Shown here: positions 34,067-45,551 of the stretch, piece after piece
Numbering within the stretch: position 1 is the first letter of the stretch
How the letters are laid out: every line of letters begins with the position of its first letter
Source of the DNA: Pictodentalium vernedei
Taxonomy: Eukaryota; Mollusca; Scaphopoda; Dentaliida; Dentaliidae
DNA: 64,000 nucleotides
NCBI GenBank assembly: GCA_031216915.1
Contig: CM062296.1
Span: 65,254,148 to 65,318,147, forward strand
Direction: 5' to 3'
Notes under the pieces: generated by a model
Told to the model about the DNA's origin: nothing
The model's database searches: none
What the model saw: the letters and a program-made list of their open reading frames with translations, nothing else
Translations under genes and position numbers: made by a program

Positions 34067-36690
34067 ATGGCAAATGTCGATAGCGACTCTGACAACGTAA
34101 TTCAGATTACAAAATCAAGCAATGACAGGCCCAGATACATCAATATCTTTGCAACAGATCCAGAAAGATCGATCACAATATCAACCCGTTTATAATAAAA
34201 AAAAGTTAAATTACAGTATTACTGATACGATGAAAGATAATAAATATGAGGTCAGGTGGACTACTAATTGAACTTGACAGGGAAACTCAATCTTTGGCCC
34301 TGTTTAAAAAAAAACAACTTTTTCAACATAGACATATCTACATGCGCCCATGAGACATTTAATCAAAGCAGAGGTGTTATTCGAATCCGTGAAGTAGCCA
34401 TAGGATAACTCAGTATTAAGGAAGAAATGGGATCACATGATGTTTTGCAACTGTAAGACGCATAAAAATAAAATTAACATTACGGACTAATACATATATT
34501 TTCACATTCAACTCTTCTTCGCCACCGAAATCTACAAAAAAGGTTATTCAGAAGTAAAAAGGTGGAATTGTTGTTACCAAATCCACTTCGATATTTCTGA
34601 TCTAAAGAATATGAACACAGTAAAGATGCATGGCAAGGCCAAGCCGATCTCCCACTGTCGTGGTCAGAAAACACGAAGAACAACGTATCAATAATACCGT
34701 CAAATGTCCCGATTGCCAGGACAATCGCATATCTTCGTCACGAGATTGCCCTGTATGGAAAGAAAGAAGAAAACAAAAGAATACAAAAAGTAAAGTGTGA
34801 AAGACAAATCAGATTCAAATAGACCAGATATATTGTGTCATCAATGCCTAGCACGACTACATCCGTTTCATTCCATGATTCGAATTTATCACAAAAGTTA
34901 CAAACAAAGTGATGAGAATGCCAGACACAATGAACACAGCTAAAAGGCGCATTTCCGTTTCTGGTACAGCCATTTACCAAGATCAAGCAGAACCAGAGTC
35001 AACCCAAACAACAACAGGGGAAAAACTACAATAACAACATCCTTAAATTGGAAGAAAACAAAGAAAAAATCCTGAAGTCACAACGGGGAGATGATCCAAA
35101 CAAACCAAAAACAGATCAGAACGAAGGATTCCAGCCTTAGTCAGAGTCAGACACGAGAACAAGTTAGCGATCAAAGGAATAAAGAAAAAGAGAAAAAGAA
35201 GATAGAATCAGACCGAATACTAAAACGCTTTCAGAATGTTGCTATGAGCAACCTATTTGAAGGAATCGAGTATATGCCAGACGATGAATGCATCGATGAC
35301 GCCTTATCGACTAAACGACGCCTGCATCCTTCCCACGGTGGAGCAATAGAATAACAGAATGGAATAAGCATGGTTTTAGAGGGTATTTTAATGAAATGTG
35401 CCTTTCAAGTTAAACATATAAAACTGCAGCCTTAATCTCGCAGGAAACACTTTTAAAGAAATATGAAACATAAGACCATGCCGGCTTTAAGCATTCTACT
35501 TCGCATAATGCCTGGGACGATGAGAATAAACTTGTTCTAGGGTCGCCTGTCTCGGTTAGAGTACAACCTTATTCACATTTCTATTTCTCGAATTAAACCC
35601 AGCAGCTGAAATATACCGAGCAATTGATTCATCAGCTGCCACTCCATATAATTTGTTGGATGACGTCAACCCTCATAGCACTTCTGGGGGATTCCCGCCG
35701 CAAAGAAGATTTAAAGGGTGAAACAATTAAACAGTAGAAGCGCTTATTACAAACTTTCCCTTGTGTTTGTTCAGTGATGGGTCAGATACTTACCTGTATC
35801 CCACTTCCGGTTCATATTCGTCAATTGATCTAACCATTGCGCGTCCTTCTATCTGTAGTACAAATCGAAAGTGGACACTCCCACAAACTTGGTCTACCAC
35901 TTGGAAAGTGGTAGACCAAGTTTGTGGGAGTGGCCACTTTCGATTTGTACTACAGATATGGTTCCGGTGAACAATGGTGGAGTGCACCAATGTAACTTTG
36001 AAAAGGCAAACTGGGACACCTCCCCAACTCTTCGTGCTAAATGCATCACGCGGAAGAAAATTGATGAAAGTGGTGACCAAGTATAACATTTTACTAAGGT
36101 ACCGTTTCACACCGCAAGTCCGGCCATTCCAAAAACCTCGGGAAATACAAAACCTTTCACCAAACCAGGGCTTAATGACGATTACAGACAGGTTATAAAG
36201 GATCAATCGCATGTCAACAACCACAAATAATGTGGAGAAACTATGTTTACACTGGGAAAAGACAACACGACTTATAAAAAAAAAGAATAATTCTTGAGAA
36301 ACTTGTGTTTCTAAACACAACCAACATGCACCCATCAACAAAAGCAGGAAAATGATTTAGAAAATTGAAGGTAAAGAAACGAAGTCAAACGTAGAACACC
36401 TCGACATTTACAACACACTTATTACACCGAAAAATGAAATATCAAACACGCTGGCCTCACCATTTCTAAGCATTCGTCGTCTGAAAATTGTAATCCAAAT
36501 TTCGTTAAATTTAATAAACAAGAATATCAGTAAAAACAAAAGAATCTTTTTCGAAAAATAAATACCATCGACATAACATTTGAGATTTTTTCTGCAGAAC
36601 AGAGCAAACTGGATGTTTACAAATCAAATTTAATACATGGACACTATATTGGAATCATGCTTTGTTGAAGACATGTCCACATGTACGTAC
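34067..36690 (+). pseudogene. Decayed Jockey/I-like LINE (ORF1 and endonuclease)
   Basis: Broken plus-strand frames follow the order of a Jockey/I-type LINE. ORF1 starts at about 34067 (RPRYINIFATDPERSI), has a HETFNQSRGVIRIREVAIG signature (about 34350-34410), a PNPLRYF zinc-knuckle region (about 34577), and CPDCQDNRISSSRDCPVWKE (about 34708-34770). ORF2 gives AALISQETLLKKYET (about 35430), then CLFSDGSDTYLYPTSGSYSS followed by IDLTIARPS, the end of an APE endonuclease (35762-35850). After a hairpin insertion come FEKANWDTSPTL and, further on, KTSGNTKPFTKPGLNDDY and KHNQHAPINKSRK, the linker before the RT. The RT itself is missing beyond about 36690. Stops and shifts are dense. Family assignment is from remembered patterns. 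Confidence 0.7.
35851..35957. mobile_element. Hairpin MITE inside the decayed LINE
   Basis: ATCTGTAGTACAAATCGAAA and on for 52 bases pairs with the right half with one mismatch (A against G opposite) and a 3-base loop. It splits the endonuclease remnant just after the IDLTIARPS block. Confidence 0.85.
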
Positions 36691-38199
36691 ATCAATGAAA
36701 CAAGGTAAAATTTAAAGCTTTATGATTTCATAACATTGGAAGACACTACAAGCCAATAAAAATGTTCAACGGAGTGAATAAATTTCAACACGGAAGGTAT
36801 CTGAATACCAATGACATGTTTTAGCTTTAATGCAACTTTGTTTACTGCAGTAGTCGTCAGTATTTACACACGAATGACCGAGGGTGATGTATTTTCTGTT
36901 TGACGTTTAAAAGAAGAATTGGTAACCCGAGCTCAGTTTGATGGCTTTTCGTTAATGTTTTAAGAACAGAAAAACTAAATATCTCATACTCGAATAAACC
37001 CCGTGGAGACGCAGACTTAAGAAGGAGGTGATAATGAAGAAAAGAAAATCAATATTCAGATGTGCGCGCCCTGAGGACCGCGTAAATTCGACGAAAGAGT
37101 GAGGAATCCAAAAATAGCGATGACAAGTTTTCATTCAAGATATCGGTTAACCCAGTTAAGTTTTGTTCGGGATTACTTTCGCATGTACTTTAAAATGAAA
37201 ACTGGAAATTAGAGATTAACTTGGACACTGTCGCAGAAATGTAGTCGTCTGACTATCGACTGTAACTGCCTGAAGGCCCCTGTTCGCTTTTGCAACTCTT
37301 GTTAGCTTCCATCAGTAAAAGGAGATCATTTTTGGAAATGAAATTGTTGATGGTTTCGAGCTGCAGATAGACATAGACAAAGTAAGAGTTTTGAACAGCA
37401 GTATTCGTGTCCCAAATAACAGCGTGACGTCACGCCCACGGGGTGACTCGAAAGACTCTAGCGCATGTCTTGAACGTCCGATGAATTTTATCTTTATTTT
37501 CAAAGATAATAGGTTGATAATGTAATACTCTGCTTCAGATATCAGCATGACCATCTTTCAATATGTTCGGCGCTGTCTATTTTTTAGCCTTAGAATAGAC
37601 CATGCTCTAAAAATGGACGGGATTAAAGATTTTTTACTGCATGTTTGAAATTCAAGAATGCATTTGGGGGCTATACGTGAAATTCAGTCTAAAATACATG
37701 TACTAACTTCGGAAATGCAGTAGGGGGTTATAAAATGCAATGTCCAGCAATTCTGAAAATACACTCAATGACATCAATGACCTTAACCCATATTTCGACC
37801 CATTTGGTATTGGCTCCAGGCCGACGGGTTATAGCATGCTTAAAATAGGAGCGTGAGCTCTTTCAACATTTTTGGTCCCCATACACTTCTTCTGCGTGTA
37901 AATAAACAAGCATGTACTTTGGCAAAGCATTAGGGGTTCATAAAATCCGATTTCCTGCGAAATGAATTGAAAAAAAGCCTCATTGTAGAATCAATATTTT
38001 TACACCTCATCAGAAAGGATACTTTTCCTTTGCACAAACAAAAATCATTATCAGATCCCAAACTCCCTCCACTTTGATTCATTCAATGCCGTTTACCTTA
38101 TCACTTTTAAACGCTGTAGTAAACAGCATATGGGTCAAACTCAAAATCCCTTCCGATGCGTGCTACTTGACACAAACAGGATATAAAAGATAATACCGA
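36691..38199. other. Unassigned stretch
   Basis: Short ORFs on both strands (80 codons at 37312-37554, minus) with no motif. No repeat family recognised. Confidence 0.35.
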
Positions 38200-38565
38200 C
38201 GCCATAGTAATAGAGTATTAGCCTTCCTGGCCATTCTTCGGACGATTTTGAAATCCATCTGATTGAACCTCCACTAATTAAAGATATATCAGAAGAAACA
38301 GATGAATTTAGTAAAAAGAAACGACAAGCTTTTTGGATCAATTCCCTTCAAACCCTCTTGTCATTTGGTGTAAACATACCAGTTGGAGAATGCAATGGGA
38401 GGTCCATCATTCTTTTCACTTTAACATACAACAGCATGAATGTCAAAACAACAAAAATAGTAAAAGATGAATTCAATTTAACCAACTCTAAATTGAAGAA
38501 CCTCCAAATGTTCGACCTGATATCGCTTATAAGAAAAAAGCGTGCGCAGCAGCCTTGTTAAGATT
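38200..38565 (+). pseudogene. GIY-YIG-like C-terminal fragment
   Basis: The plus-strand frame reads LPGHSSDDFEIHLIEPPLI, then RQAFWINSLQTLLSFGVN, then about 60 more codons to a stop. The PGHS-x-DDF...W-x-x-x-L-x-T...G-x-N spacing is what follows the catalytic part of GIY-YIG endonucleases in Penelope-like and related retroelements. The GIY-YIG motif itself is not readable upstream, where stops are dense. A 5'-truncated retroelement tail is the likely origin. Confidence 0.45.
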
Positions 38566-38623
38566 AAACTGGGCCTATCGATGATTGACATCAATTATTG
38601 CCAGTCAGTCGAACCAGTTCCTA

Positions 38624-38937
38624 CAGTTAAAACAAGAAGTCCGGTCACGAACTGCGCGCTTATCTAGGCTTAATTGCGTGTAGGAATTGCGCGCAATTGC
38701 CATATCTAACGACACCCAAAACATGACAGGTTCTCCTTGTTACCCATAGCAAGCACAAGCAATGTTCCTGCCAATGGACCTCCGGGTTACCCGGAGGTCC
38801 ATTGGCTGAAACTTTGCTTTTGCACAGGCCGTATTTGCAGAATTTGATATCCTTACCATCGTCATAACGCGAAGATTAACGCGCAAATCGACGTGCTATT
38901 TGTGCGCATTTCAGGGCAGAACTTCTAGTTTTAAATG
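38624..38937. mobile_element. Tc1/mariner-like MITE, CAGTTAAAAC family, copy 4
   Basis: TA-flanked, CAGTTAAAACAAGAAGTCCG on the left and a mutated right tip (TTTTAAATG). Central GCCAATGGACCTCCGGGT palindrome intact. Confidence 0.88.
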
Positions 38938-38997
38938 TAAGCACAAGATTGAGTTTAAATCAAATTTGTATATTTTTTGGTCACGTTTGAAACCACC

Positions 38998-39030
38998 CCC
39001 CTCCCCCCCCCCCCCCCCCCAAAAAAAAAA
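38998..39030. repeat. C-run and A-run
   Basis: About 20 C followed by about 11 A. A matching G-run lies at 39422-39456. Such runs are length-unstable in assemblies. Confidence 0.8.
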
Positions 39031-39554
39031 ACGTTTCAGTTGGAAATGTCTGTCTCAGTGCGTTTTACTTTGTACATATACCTAAAACACAAACACTCAC
39101 ACCTGGCCACATCCACCCACACGCCCACCAGCATTTTGTTAGCACGTTAACGGCTCATGTATTCAAAGACAATTTTTGTCCTACTTTTGCAAAATGTTGA
39201 AAGAGTTGGGGTGGTTCGGGTACAACTGTAGTTGGCTGTTCTGTGCTCACCAGTCCCCAGAGCCTGCACGAACAACGGGCCCATTCTCGGAAATGGTGTT
39301 CATAAGCCCTGTTATTAAATATAGTCCATGTACGCTTTGAAGCTAATAGTCGATGCAAACCATTTGACGAACTCTCCGAGAGTTGCATAAAGAGCATTTT
39401 GATAGTGGGTATGTGTGTGTGTGGGGGGGGGGGGGGGGGGGGAGGGGGGGGGGGGGTGAATCCAGTTCAGTTCATGCAGACCAATAAAACGTTCAGACAG
39501 ATTTCAGATTGGGAAATCAAATTTATGCCGTTTTGATACACAAAAAAATATATC

Positions 39555-40311
39555 TGTTTTTATCTGATAACCATAGAGTATAACGACCGTTGTATATACT
39601 TGAAGTATATACAACGGGTGTTGTATATAATTATAATTTATGCGAACGACCTCTGACCTCTTTCAATTCCATTTTCATTCATTCATTCATGAAACATCGT
39701 TATATCACAGGGCAGGTTTTAATTGTACGCTTATTGCACTTTGTCAAAATCCTCTGATGGTGTCATTTCTTATTTATTTTGCTTTAATAAACGCAACCTA
39801 AAATTTTGCTTCAAAACATTGTAGAAATTACTTGAATGTTAATAGTAATTAGTATGCGGCGACAGCGAACTATTTATAGTCACGGCCTCGATCAAAAGTA
39901 CTCGCGGAACTGCGCTAATTAAAAGTTCGTCTGCTCTACCTGAAAAAAAAAAACACTTCGTAAAAATTGTAAACAAACGCAAAATTATTTGTTATATTGG
40001 GACTACAGCATAAAACACGGAAGAAAACTGGAACTGTGTCAAAAAAAGAATAACTCTACTGAAACACCGTTTTGTTACTGTTAATAAAATAGTTGAAATT
40101 TATTTTGTTCCAGCGCAGTTACATGATGCAAGAAGTGCAATCGCACTTTACAATCGCCGTCATCGATTTTGTAATGTAAGGGACACAACTCTATGCGTCT
40201 TGTCCTATTTCTTTTGTCTCGTAGACTGGTTTTCTTTGGAGGCCCATGGGAAGCATATATAAGTCGGGTAGACGCACGAGACGGGTGTCTGTTTGTTATC
40301 AGATAAAAACA
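39555..40311. mobile_element. Candidate 757-bp TIR element
   Basis: TGTTTTTATCTGATAAC at the left and GTTATCAGATAAAAACA at the right are exact 17-bp inverted repeats. It contains a perfect 31-bp palindrome (CCGTTGTATATACTT..., 39587-39617). No ORF of note, no clear target duplication. Confidence 0.5.
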
Positions 40312-40455
40312 ATAAACATATAGTGTGTTTTTATATCTGTGTTATACAACTCGTTGAAATATGGTTTATTTTTTCTCGGCGAAGCCTCGAAAAAATAAAC
40401 CATATTTCAACTCGTTGTATAACACAGATATAAAAACACACTATATGTTTATTGT
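40309..40455. repeat. Long hairpin, ~65-bp arms
   Basis: ACAATAAACATATAGTGTGT onward is repeated inverted up to CTATATGTTTATTGT, with a 13-base GC-rich loop (TCGGCGAAGCCTC) and one reversed 4-base block. It overlaps the right end of the 757-bp candidate element. Confidence 0.8.
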
Positions 40456-40984
40456 CTATATTTACAAATTTCAGCCGAAAACCATGTTTTTGCTAAAATA
40501 ATAAATTTTCAGTTTTGAAAAAATGTACCAACAAAAGTTCTCAATATGTCGCGGCGATCCGAAAACTTTCAGATAAAACTATTATTGCCATCCTCCTCAC
40601 ACCCACCCCTATCCTGTATCTACCCCACTGCTCACCGATCCGATCCTTCTTCATATTACATCAACAAGATGCTTTATTTGAAATTGCTGTGTTTTCGTCA
40701 GTTCTTCACTTAGGTTAGGTGGTAATCACTGGTAAATATAGCAAATACTTTCACAAACACCGTGTTCCTCCTGTTTTATTGGCATCCTCTCAATTGTGTG
40801 TCATCATGCGACTCATTTGCATTTAATTCACCGACGCCTCTGTGGTACGATGTCTGCTGTACATATGTATTTCAGCAGACGCATTATGATTTAAACTCGT
40901 TTAAACCGGACGAATAGTTGGTCTACTTGCATTCAGCTGCAACAGACATCGCACTGAGGACGCACCGATTTCAACGGATATGAA

Positions 40985-41049
40985 GTTCCTCATTCGACAT
41001 TCGTTATAAACCGATATTATCAACAGATAACGAATGTCGAATAAGGAAC
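40985..41049. repeat. Hairpin with 23-bp arms
   Basis: GTTCCTCATTCGACATTCGT and its inverted copy (one mismatch) around a 19-base loop. Confidence 0.8.
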
Positions 41050-41323
41050 CTGAAATAAGCAACAGTTGTCACGTCCCATCATAATCAATTATTGACAAAG
41101 AATTACATGTGGTGCGATGTCTGATTCGGCGACCAAATGAAGCGGGATTCTGGTCGGCTGGATTCAGGATCAGTGAAGGGATAGTTTTTTTCTCCTAAAA
41201 TGTGCATTTTGTCAAAGTATTGGTTAATGGTGCTCGCCCTGTGAAACTATTTTGATAACACTTTGAACTCTTGAAGACAAAATACATTGCATTTTATGAC
41301 TCCTTCTTCAAAGATTGTTTGGT

Positions 41324-41511
41324 TTAACCCTTCACCTAACGAATCGCTCGCATCCCCGGCGTAATTTGCAAATTGAACAGTTGAATTTTTTTTTCGATAT
41401 ATCGAGCTATTTCCATTTAGGGGTAACATGATATGGTTTTGTCGAAAATGTTTTAAAAATAGTACTTAAAATAATATATTTTAGTATTCTCTGCGTTGTG
41501 TAAAGTGTTAA
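41324..41511. mobile_element. piggyBac-like MITE, subfamily A, copy 5 (deleted)
   Basis: Both TTAA and both tips remain (CCCTTCACCTAACG / TTGTGTAAAGTGTTAA), but one arm and the GAGCTC centre are lost, leaving 188 bp. The right arm still reads GGGTAACATGATATGG. Confidence 0.8.
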
Positions 41512-43106
41512 CCGCTTTTCAGTTCCAGGTTCATAAAGTCTAATTACAATGAGTGGCGTACCCAACTCTTCCCCCCCCCCCCCCCACACCTACAAATCTT
41601 GAATGCTACTTTCTTCATGGGGTCTGCATGTGGCGTAAACTAATGAAATTATTGATGACATACCACGCTTGTTGAAAATTGACATTCTCTGGAGCCTCAA
41701 AATGCGTCTTAATACGTAGGGGGTGGAGAGGGGGGGGGGGGGGTACCGAATATCTGCGAGACGTTATGTGCGGGATGGGTGGGTCTCATGGGTGCACTAA
41801 AAATGTGTGTTCCCAAATTATGCTATTTTTCTTAATTTTCTGCAATATATCTTTATTTATGTTCCAAACCACTGAAATAAAGCAGTAAATCGACCCTAAT
41901 AGGTTACAGTAACTGCAACACAAGGAACCTTTATAAGTGTTAATATGAGATGAAATCTGTACAAATGTCACAAATAATACATGTTGGTGGAGGGGTGTGT
42001 GTCTGGTTCTCAGTGTAGAAAATATGCCGAATAATTTTTGTGGAAAAATGCTTTACAATGAACCTGATACAACATAAATTAATTTACAAATGTGCTAGTA
42101 TCAACTAATATTCTATTCATTTCATTATGAATGTGCTAGTATCAACTAATATTCTATATATAAGAGCTTCACTTAGTCACACAAATGTTAAAAGGATATT
42201 TGAAAATATTTTCTGTTGTTTACTCGTTGTCATTGCTTTGGTATTATGACTGAGAAAAAGTGCTAGTGAACTGATTGTGACAACTGAGATTTTGGAAAAT
42301 TGACAAAAATCATTTTTAACTGATTTTTAATTGAGAATTAGGCAAAAATAAACAAAATATAAATTAACCATACCAACAAGGTTAGTACTTGGAATCACTT
42401 ATGGAATCAATCATACAGACTCCTGTCAGAATCAAGTAAATAATAAATAAATGGATCAGAATGGATTGAATTTTTTGTCATTTTTAGCTTACTCTTACTG
42501 ACTCCTATGGTACAAATCAGGGGAATAATTTAAACATCTTTTATTTACCTCAGATCAGGGGAATGGGGTTGGGCATATCTTTGGCCATCATTCACCTTTC
42601 ATGGACATTGAGCAGCTAGATGACTTTTTCAAAGATTTCTGAAGCCTCATTTTACAAACTGGATGTGAAACTAACTTGTACGGGTAATAAAAACTACCTG
42701 GAATCATTGGTGGCGTCAAACAAATCGGCGAACTATACTTCTTTTCTTACCTATTATGATGTTTGTCAAAGTAATTCGTAATTTCAAAGGGAAAGCGGGG
42801 GTTGGTGTCTGAAAATGGTTGTAGGAAAATTGCACAGGTTGTGTGTGGGTGTAAAAGGGGCTAAACCGAAAACTGGGAATGCCGTCTGCAAATTTTCTAC
42901 TGCCCCCCCCCCCCCCCCACCCCGCCGATTAATAACTTATTTTTAAAACATTTATCTGGAGAAGGCCCAGCCATGGACTTCCATAATACTCTTTTAACAG
43001 TATACCACCCCCTCTCCGGACCTTCACCGCATAGTAGCGAGATAAGAAGATTCATGTTAGAGATATTGTGCTGAGTATAAGACAAAAGACAAGAAGAAAG
43101 AAGAAG
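41512..43106. other. Unassigned stretch with homopolymers
   Basis: C-run at about 41571-41585, G-run at about 41730-41742, C-run at about 42903-42918. A short direct duplication (AATGTGCTAGTATCAACTAA) occurs at about 42090 and 42132. No gene seen. Confidence 0.4.
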
Positions 43107-43119
43107 AATAAGGAGAAGA

Positions 43120-43212
<93 letters not shown>
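43107..43212. repeat. (GAAA)n microsatellite
   Basis: GAAA units with one interruption. The Lys/Glu and Phe/Ser frames over it are artefacts. Confidence 0.95.
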
Positions 43213-43643
43213 GTGTCTGGAAAAACAACTGGGTAAAACCTGGTATATTAGTAGCACTCCTTGGGAAGAGGTGGTGACGTGTTACTCTCGGAATAGAATG
43301 ATCGCTCAGTGCCAGTAGGAAGGGGGGGGGGGGGGGAGGCGAGGGGACCCGTCTTCCTACTCTTTTCCTGAAAGATGTCAACCTGATATACATTCATGCG
43401 TGAAATCAATAAAACTGGTTGATGTTTTCTTGCCCCGATATTTCTTGGGTTAATTCTTTAGCCTTGGGGAAGACCCCGGATCTACACCCATGTGGGATGC
43501 ACACTAGCCTTAACCCAGAATGTGGCATGAAGGGGGGGGGGGGGTATTTTGTCCCCCCTCCAGACAATACTCTAACTTCGCCCCCTGTTTACCACTGCCA
43601 CCTCCGAAAAATAATTATGTGATTGTAAACAAATATAATAGCA
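43213..43643. other. Unassigned stretch
   Basis: G-runs at about 43323-43336 and 43532-43543. No gene. Confidence 0.4.
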
Positions 43644-43739
<96 letters not shown>

Positions 43740-43800
43740 CAACCAACCAACCAACCAACCAACCAACCAACCAACCAACCAACCAACCAACCAACCAACC

Positions 43801-43846
<46 letters not shown>
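43644..43846. repeat. (AACT)n(AACC)n(AACT)n microsatellite
   Basis: About 24 AACT units, then about 16 AACC units, then about 11 AACT units, without breaks: a symmetrical two-word array of about 200 bp. Confidence 0.95.
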
Positions 43847-44595
43847 ATATTGTGATTAAAGATATAATGGCCGAGCATACTGAAGTTCATCAGGTCGGAA
43901 CATCGAGAGTTACTGATATTCTGTATTTTGCAGTACCACGTACACCACTGATCGGGCATCTCCCCAATCACCACCAGTATACAATACACCCCTGGAATTT
44001 TGGTAAATTAAACTCAACTCTAGTTGGAAGTGAATTCTATGCGACGATTGTTCCTGGCGTCACCGAATGCTAGTGCGGCAACCCTAAATTATGTTTTGAG
44101 AGCGCCCACTAAATATCTGGGAGAGCCTATCATTCATTAACTAACACTGTGCAGACTGATGTCACAATCCGAAATTTCCGGCACCAGATCGTTCCACAAT
44201 TGCACCAGAAATTTAAGCAATTCAATCTTCTTTGACAGAGATTTGGTTCAATACTAGGTTGCATTGTGGGGAAAGGCAATTCGGATTAAATTCCTCTCAT
44301 TTAATGATTTGTAAGCGCTCTGCACACTGATGTCCCGTTGACGTACAGTTGAAACTCTAAGTTCTGTCACGACATTGTGCACTATTTTGAAGTAACGACG
44401 CTGAGTAAGTGAACTGTTATCTCAATTAAACTGAACAATTACTGTAATTGAATTCCTGTAGAAAAACAGCGCTCCTAACTCTATACAATTCTATATTAGT
44501 ATATCTAGATCATTAACATCGTTCCTAACCTGTAATGACGTAAATAGATAATAAAATTCGACTGCATATGCAGCATGAAGAGATTGAGTTACTAC
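43847..44595. other. Unassigned, with a Tc1-like MITE end
   Basis: A 73-codon ORF (43852-44073) has no motif. At 44346-44385 a single left end of the CAGTTAAAAC MITE family is visible (CAGTTGAAACTCTAAGTTCT), and no right end follows. Confidence 0.5.
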
Positions 44596-44810
44596 TTAAC
44601 CCTACACCCAACGTAACGGCTAAAACAGTCCAACGCTATTCTCAAAAATCGCCAATTAATTTTCATTATTTTTTCATTTTTTGTCTCAAACACATAGGTT
44701 ATGACCCCTCTTTGGAACGAGCTCGTCGATCGAGCTCGTTCCAATGAGGGGTCATAACCTATGTTTTGTTTGCAAGTGTCGTCTGCTTATCTTGTTAGGT
44801 AGAGGGTTAA
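44596..44810. mobile_element. piggyBac-like MITE, subfamily B, copy 2
   Basis: TTAA bounded. Arms CATAGGTTATGACCCCTC and GAGGGGTCATAACCTATG; centre GGAACGAGCTCG...CGAGCTCGTTCC with four extra bases. One half is shortened. Confidence 0.85.
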
Positions 44811-44838
44811 CCGCAGCGTCATATATTCTCCACTCAAA

Positions 44839-44975
44839 AAGTATTTACAATTCGTCATAACAACACACGTAACACTTCCACACTTTCACCACCAGGACCA
44901 TAGCCTGGTGGTTTATGTGATTGGAGTCTGTAAGTGCTTCTTGCGTGTTGTCATCAGAACTTGTAAATAATTACA
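44839..44975. repeat. Imperfect hairpin element
   Basis: AAGTATTTACAATTCGTCAT... is answered by ...CAGAACTTGTAAATAATT, with a strong inner stem CACCACCAGG / CCTGGTGG and many mismatches between: an older MITE. Confidence 0.65.
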
Positions 44976-45063
44976 AAGAAAAAAATCTTATTTCCAAATG
45001 ATACAAAATACTGCATTTTGATTGGCTGAGAGGTACGGTGTAACTTGCAATCCACAGTGGCTT

Positions 45064-45095
45064 TTTTTACACCGTGGTTAACCACGGTGTAAAAA
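45064..45095. repeat. Perfect 32-bp palindrome
   Basis: TTTTTACACCGTGGTT is followed at once by its complement, with no loop, centred on GTTAAC. Confidence 0.9.
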
Positions 45096-45263
45096 CAAGA
45101 ATATACAATAGCAGGCTTTATGGCTAAAAAACAGTACCCATTTTTAATTGTTAATTCATACCTTCTATTCGGTTGTGTTAGAACAAAAATAAAAATACAG
45201 GAAAGTTAATATTTATATGTATTGATTTTCATTATTGGCCCGGCGGCCCGGTGACGTCAATGC

Positions 45264-45349
45264 AATAAAATATTACAGATATGGATGTCATTGCAACTGG
45301 CTCATTGAGACAGTTCCAATGACATCCATATTTGTCAGGTTTTATTTAT
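45264..45349. repeat. Hairpin upstream of LINE
   Basis: ATATGGATGTCATTG / CAATGACATCCATAT core (45279-45331), with outer AATAAAATATTACAG / TTGTCAGGTTTTATT pairing. Confidence 0.75.
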
Positions 45350-45551
45350 TAAGAAACTCACAAAGTACAAAGTTTCTGTCAGTTGTTGCCCACAATGTTG
45401 GTAAAAGTATTAAGTCCACCAAAATTCTTGGAAATAAATCCGTTACCCTTGTGTTTTCCAGGGTATGACCGACTGTGACATTAGCCCGAGTATCAAATCC
45501 AGCCATAAAGAAAAGAAACATGATTAAAAGGAAAACAAAATCCAGTAGAAA

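Noticed and set aside
35790-36341. 183-codon minus-strand ORF
   Set aside because: It runs antisense through a hairpin element and a LINE remnant that reads well on the plus strand; the length comes from the palindrome.
43052-43393. 113-codon Phe/Ser/Leu-rich ORF and Lys/Glu-rich counterpart
   Set aside because: Pure translation of the GAAA microsatellite.
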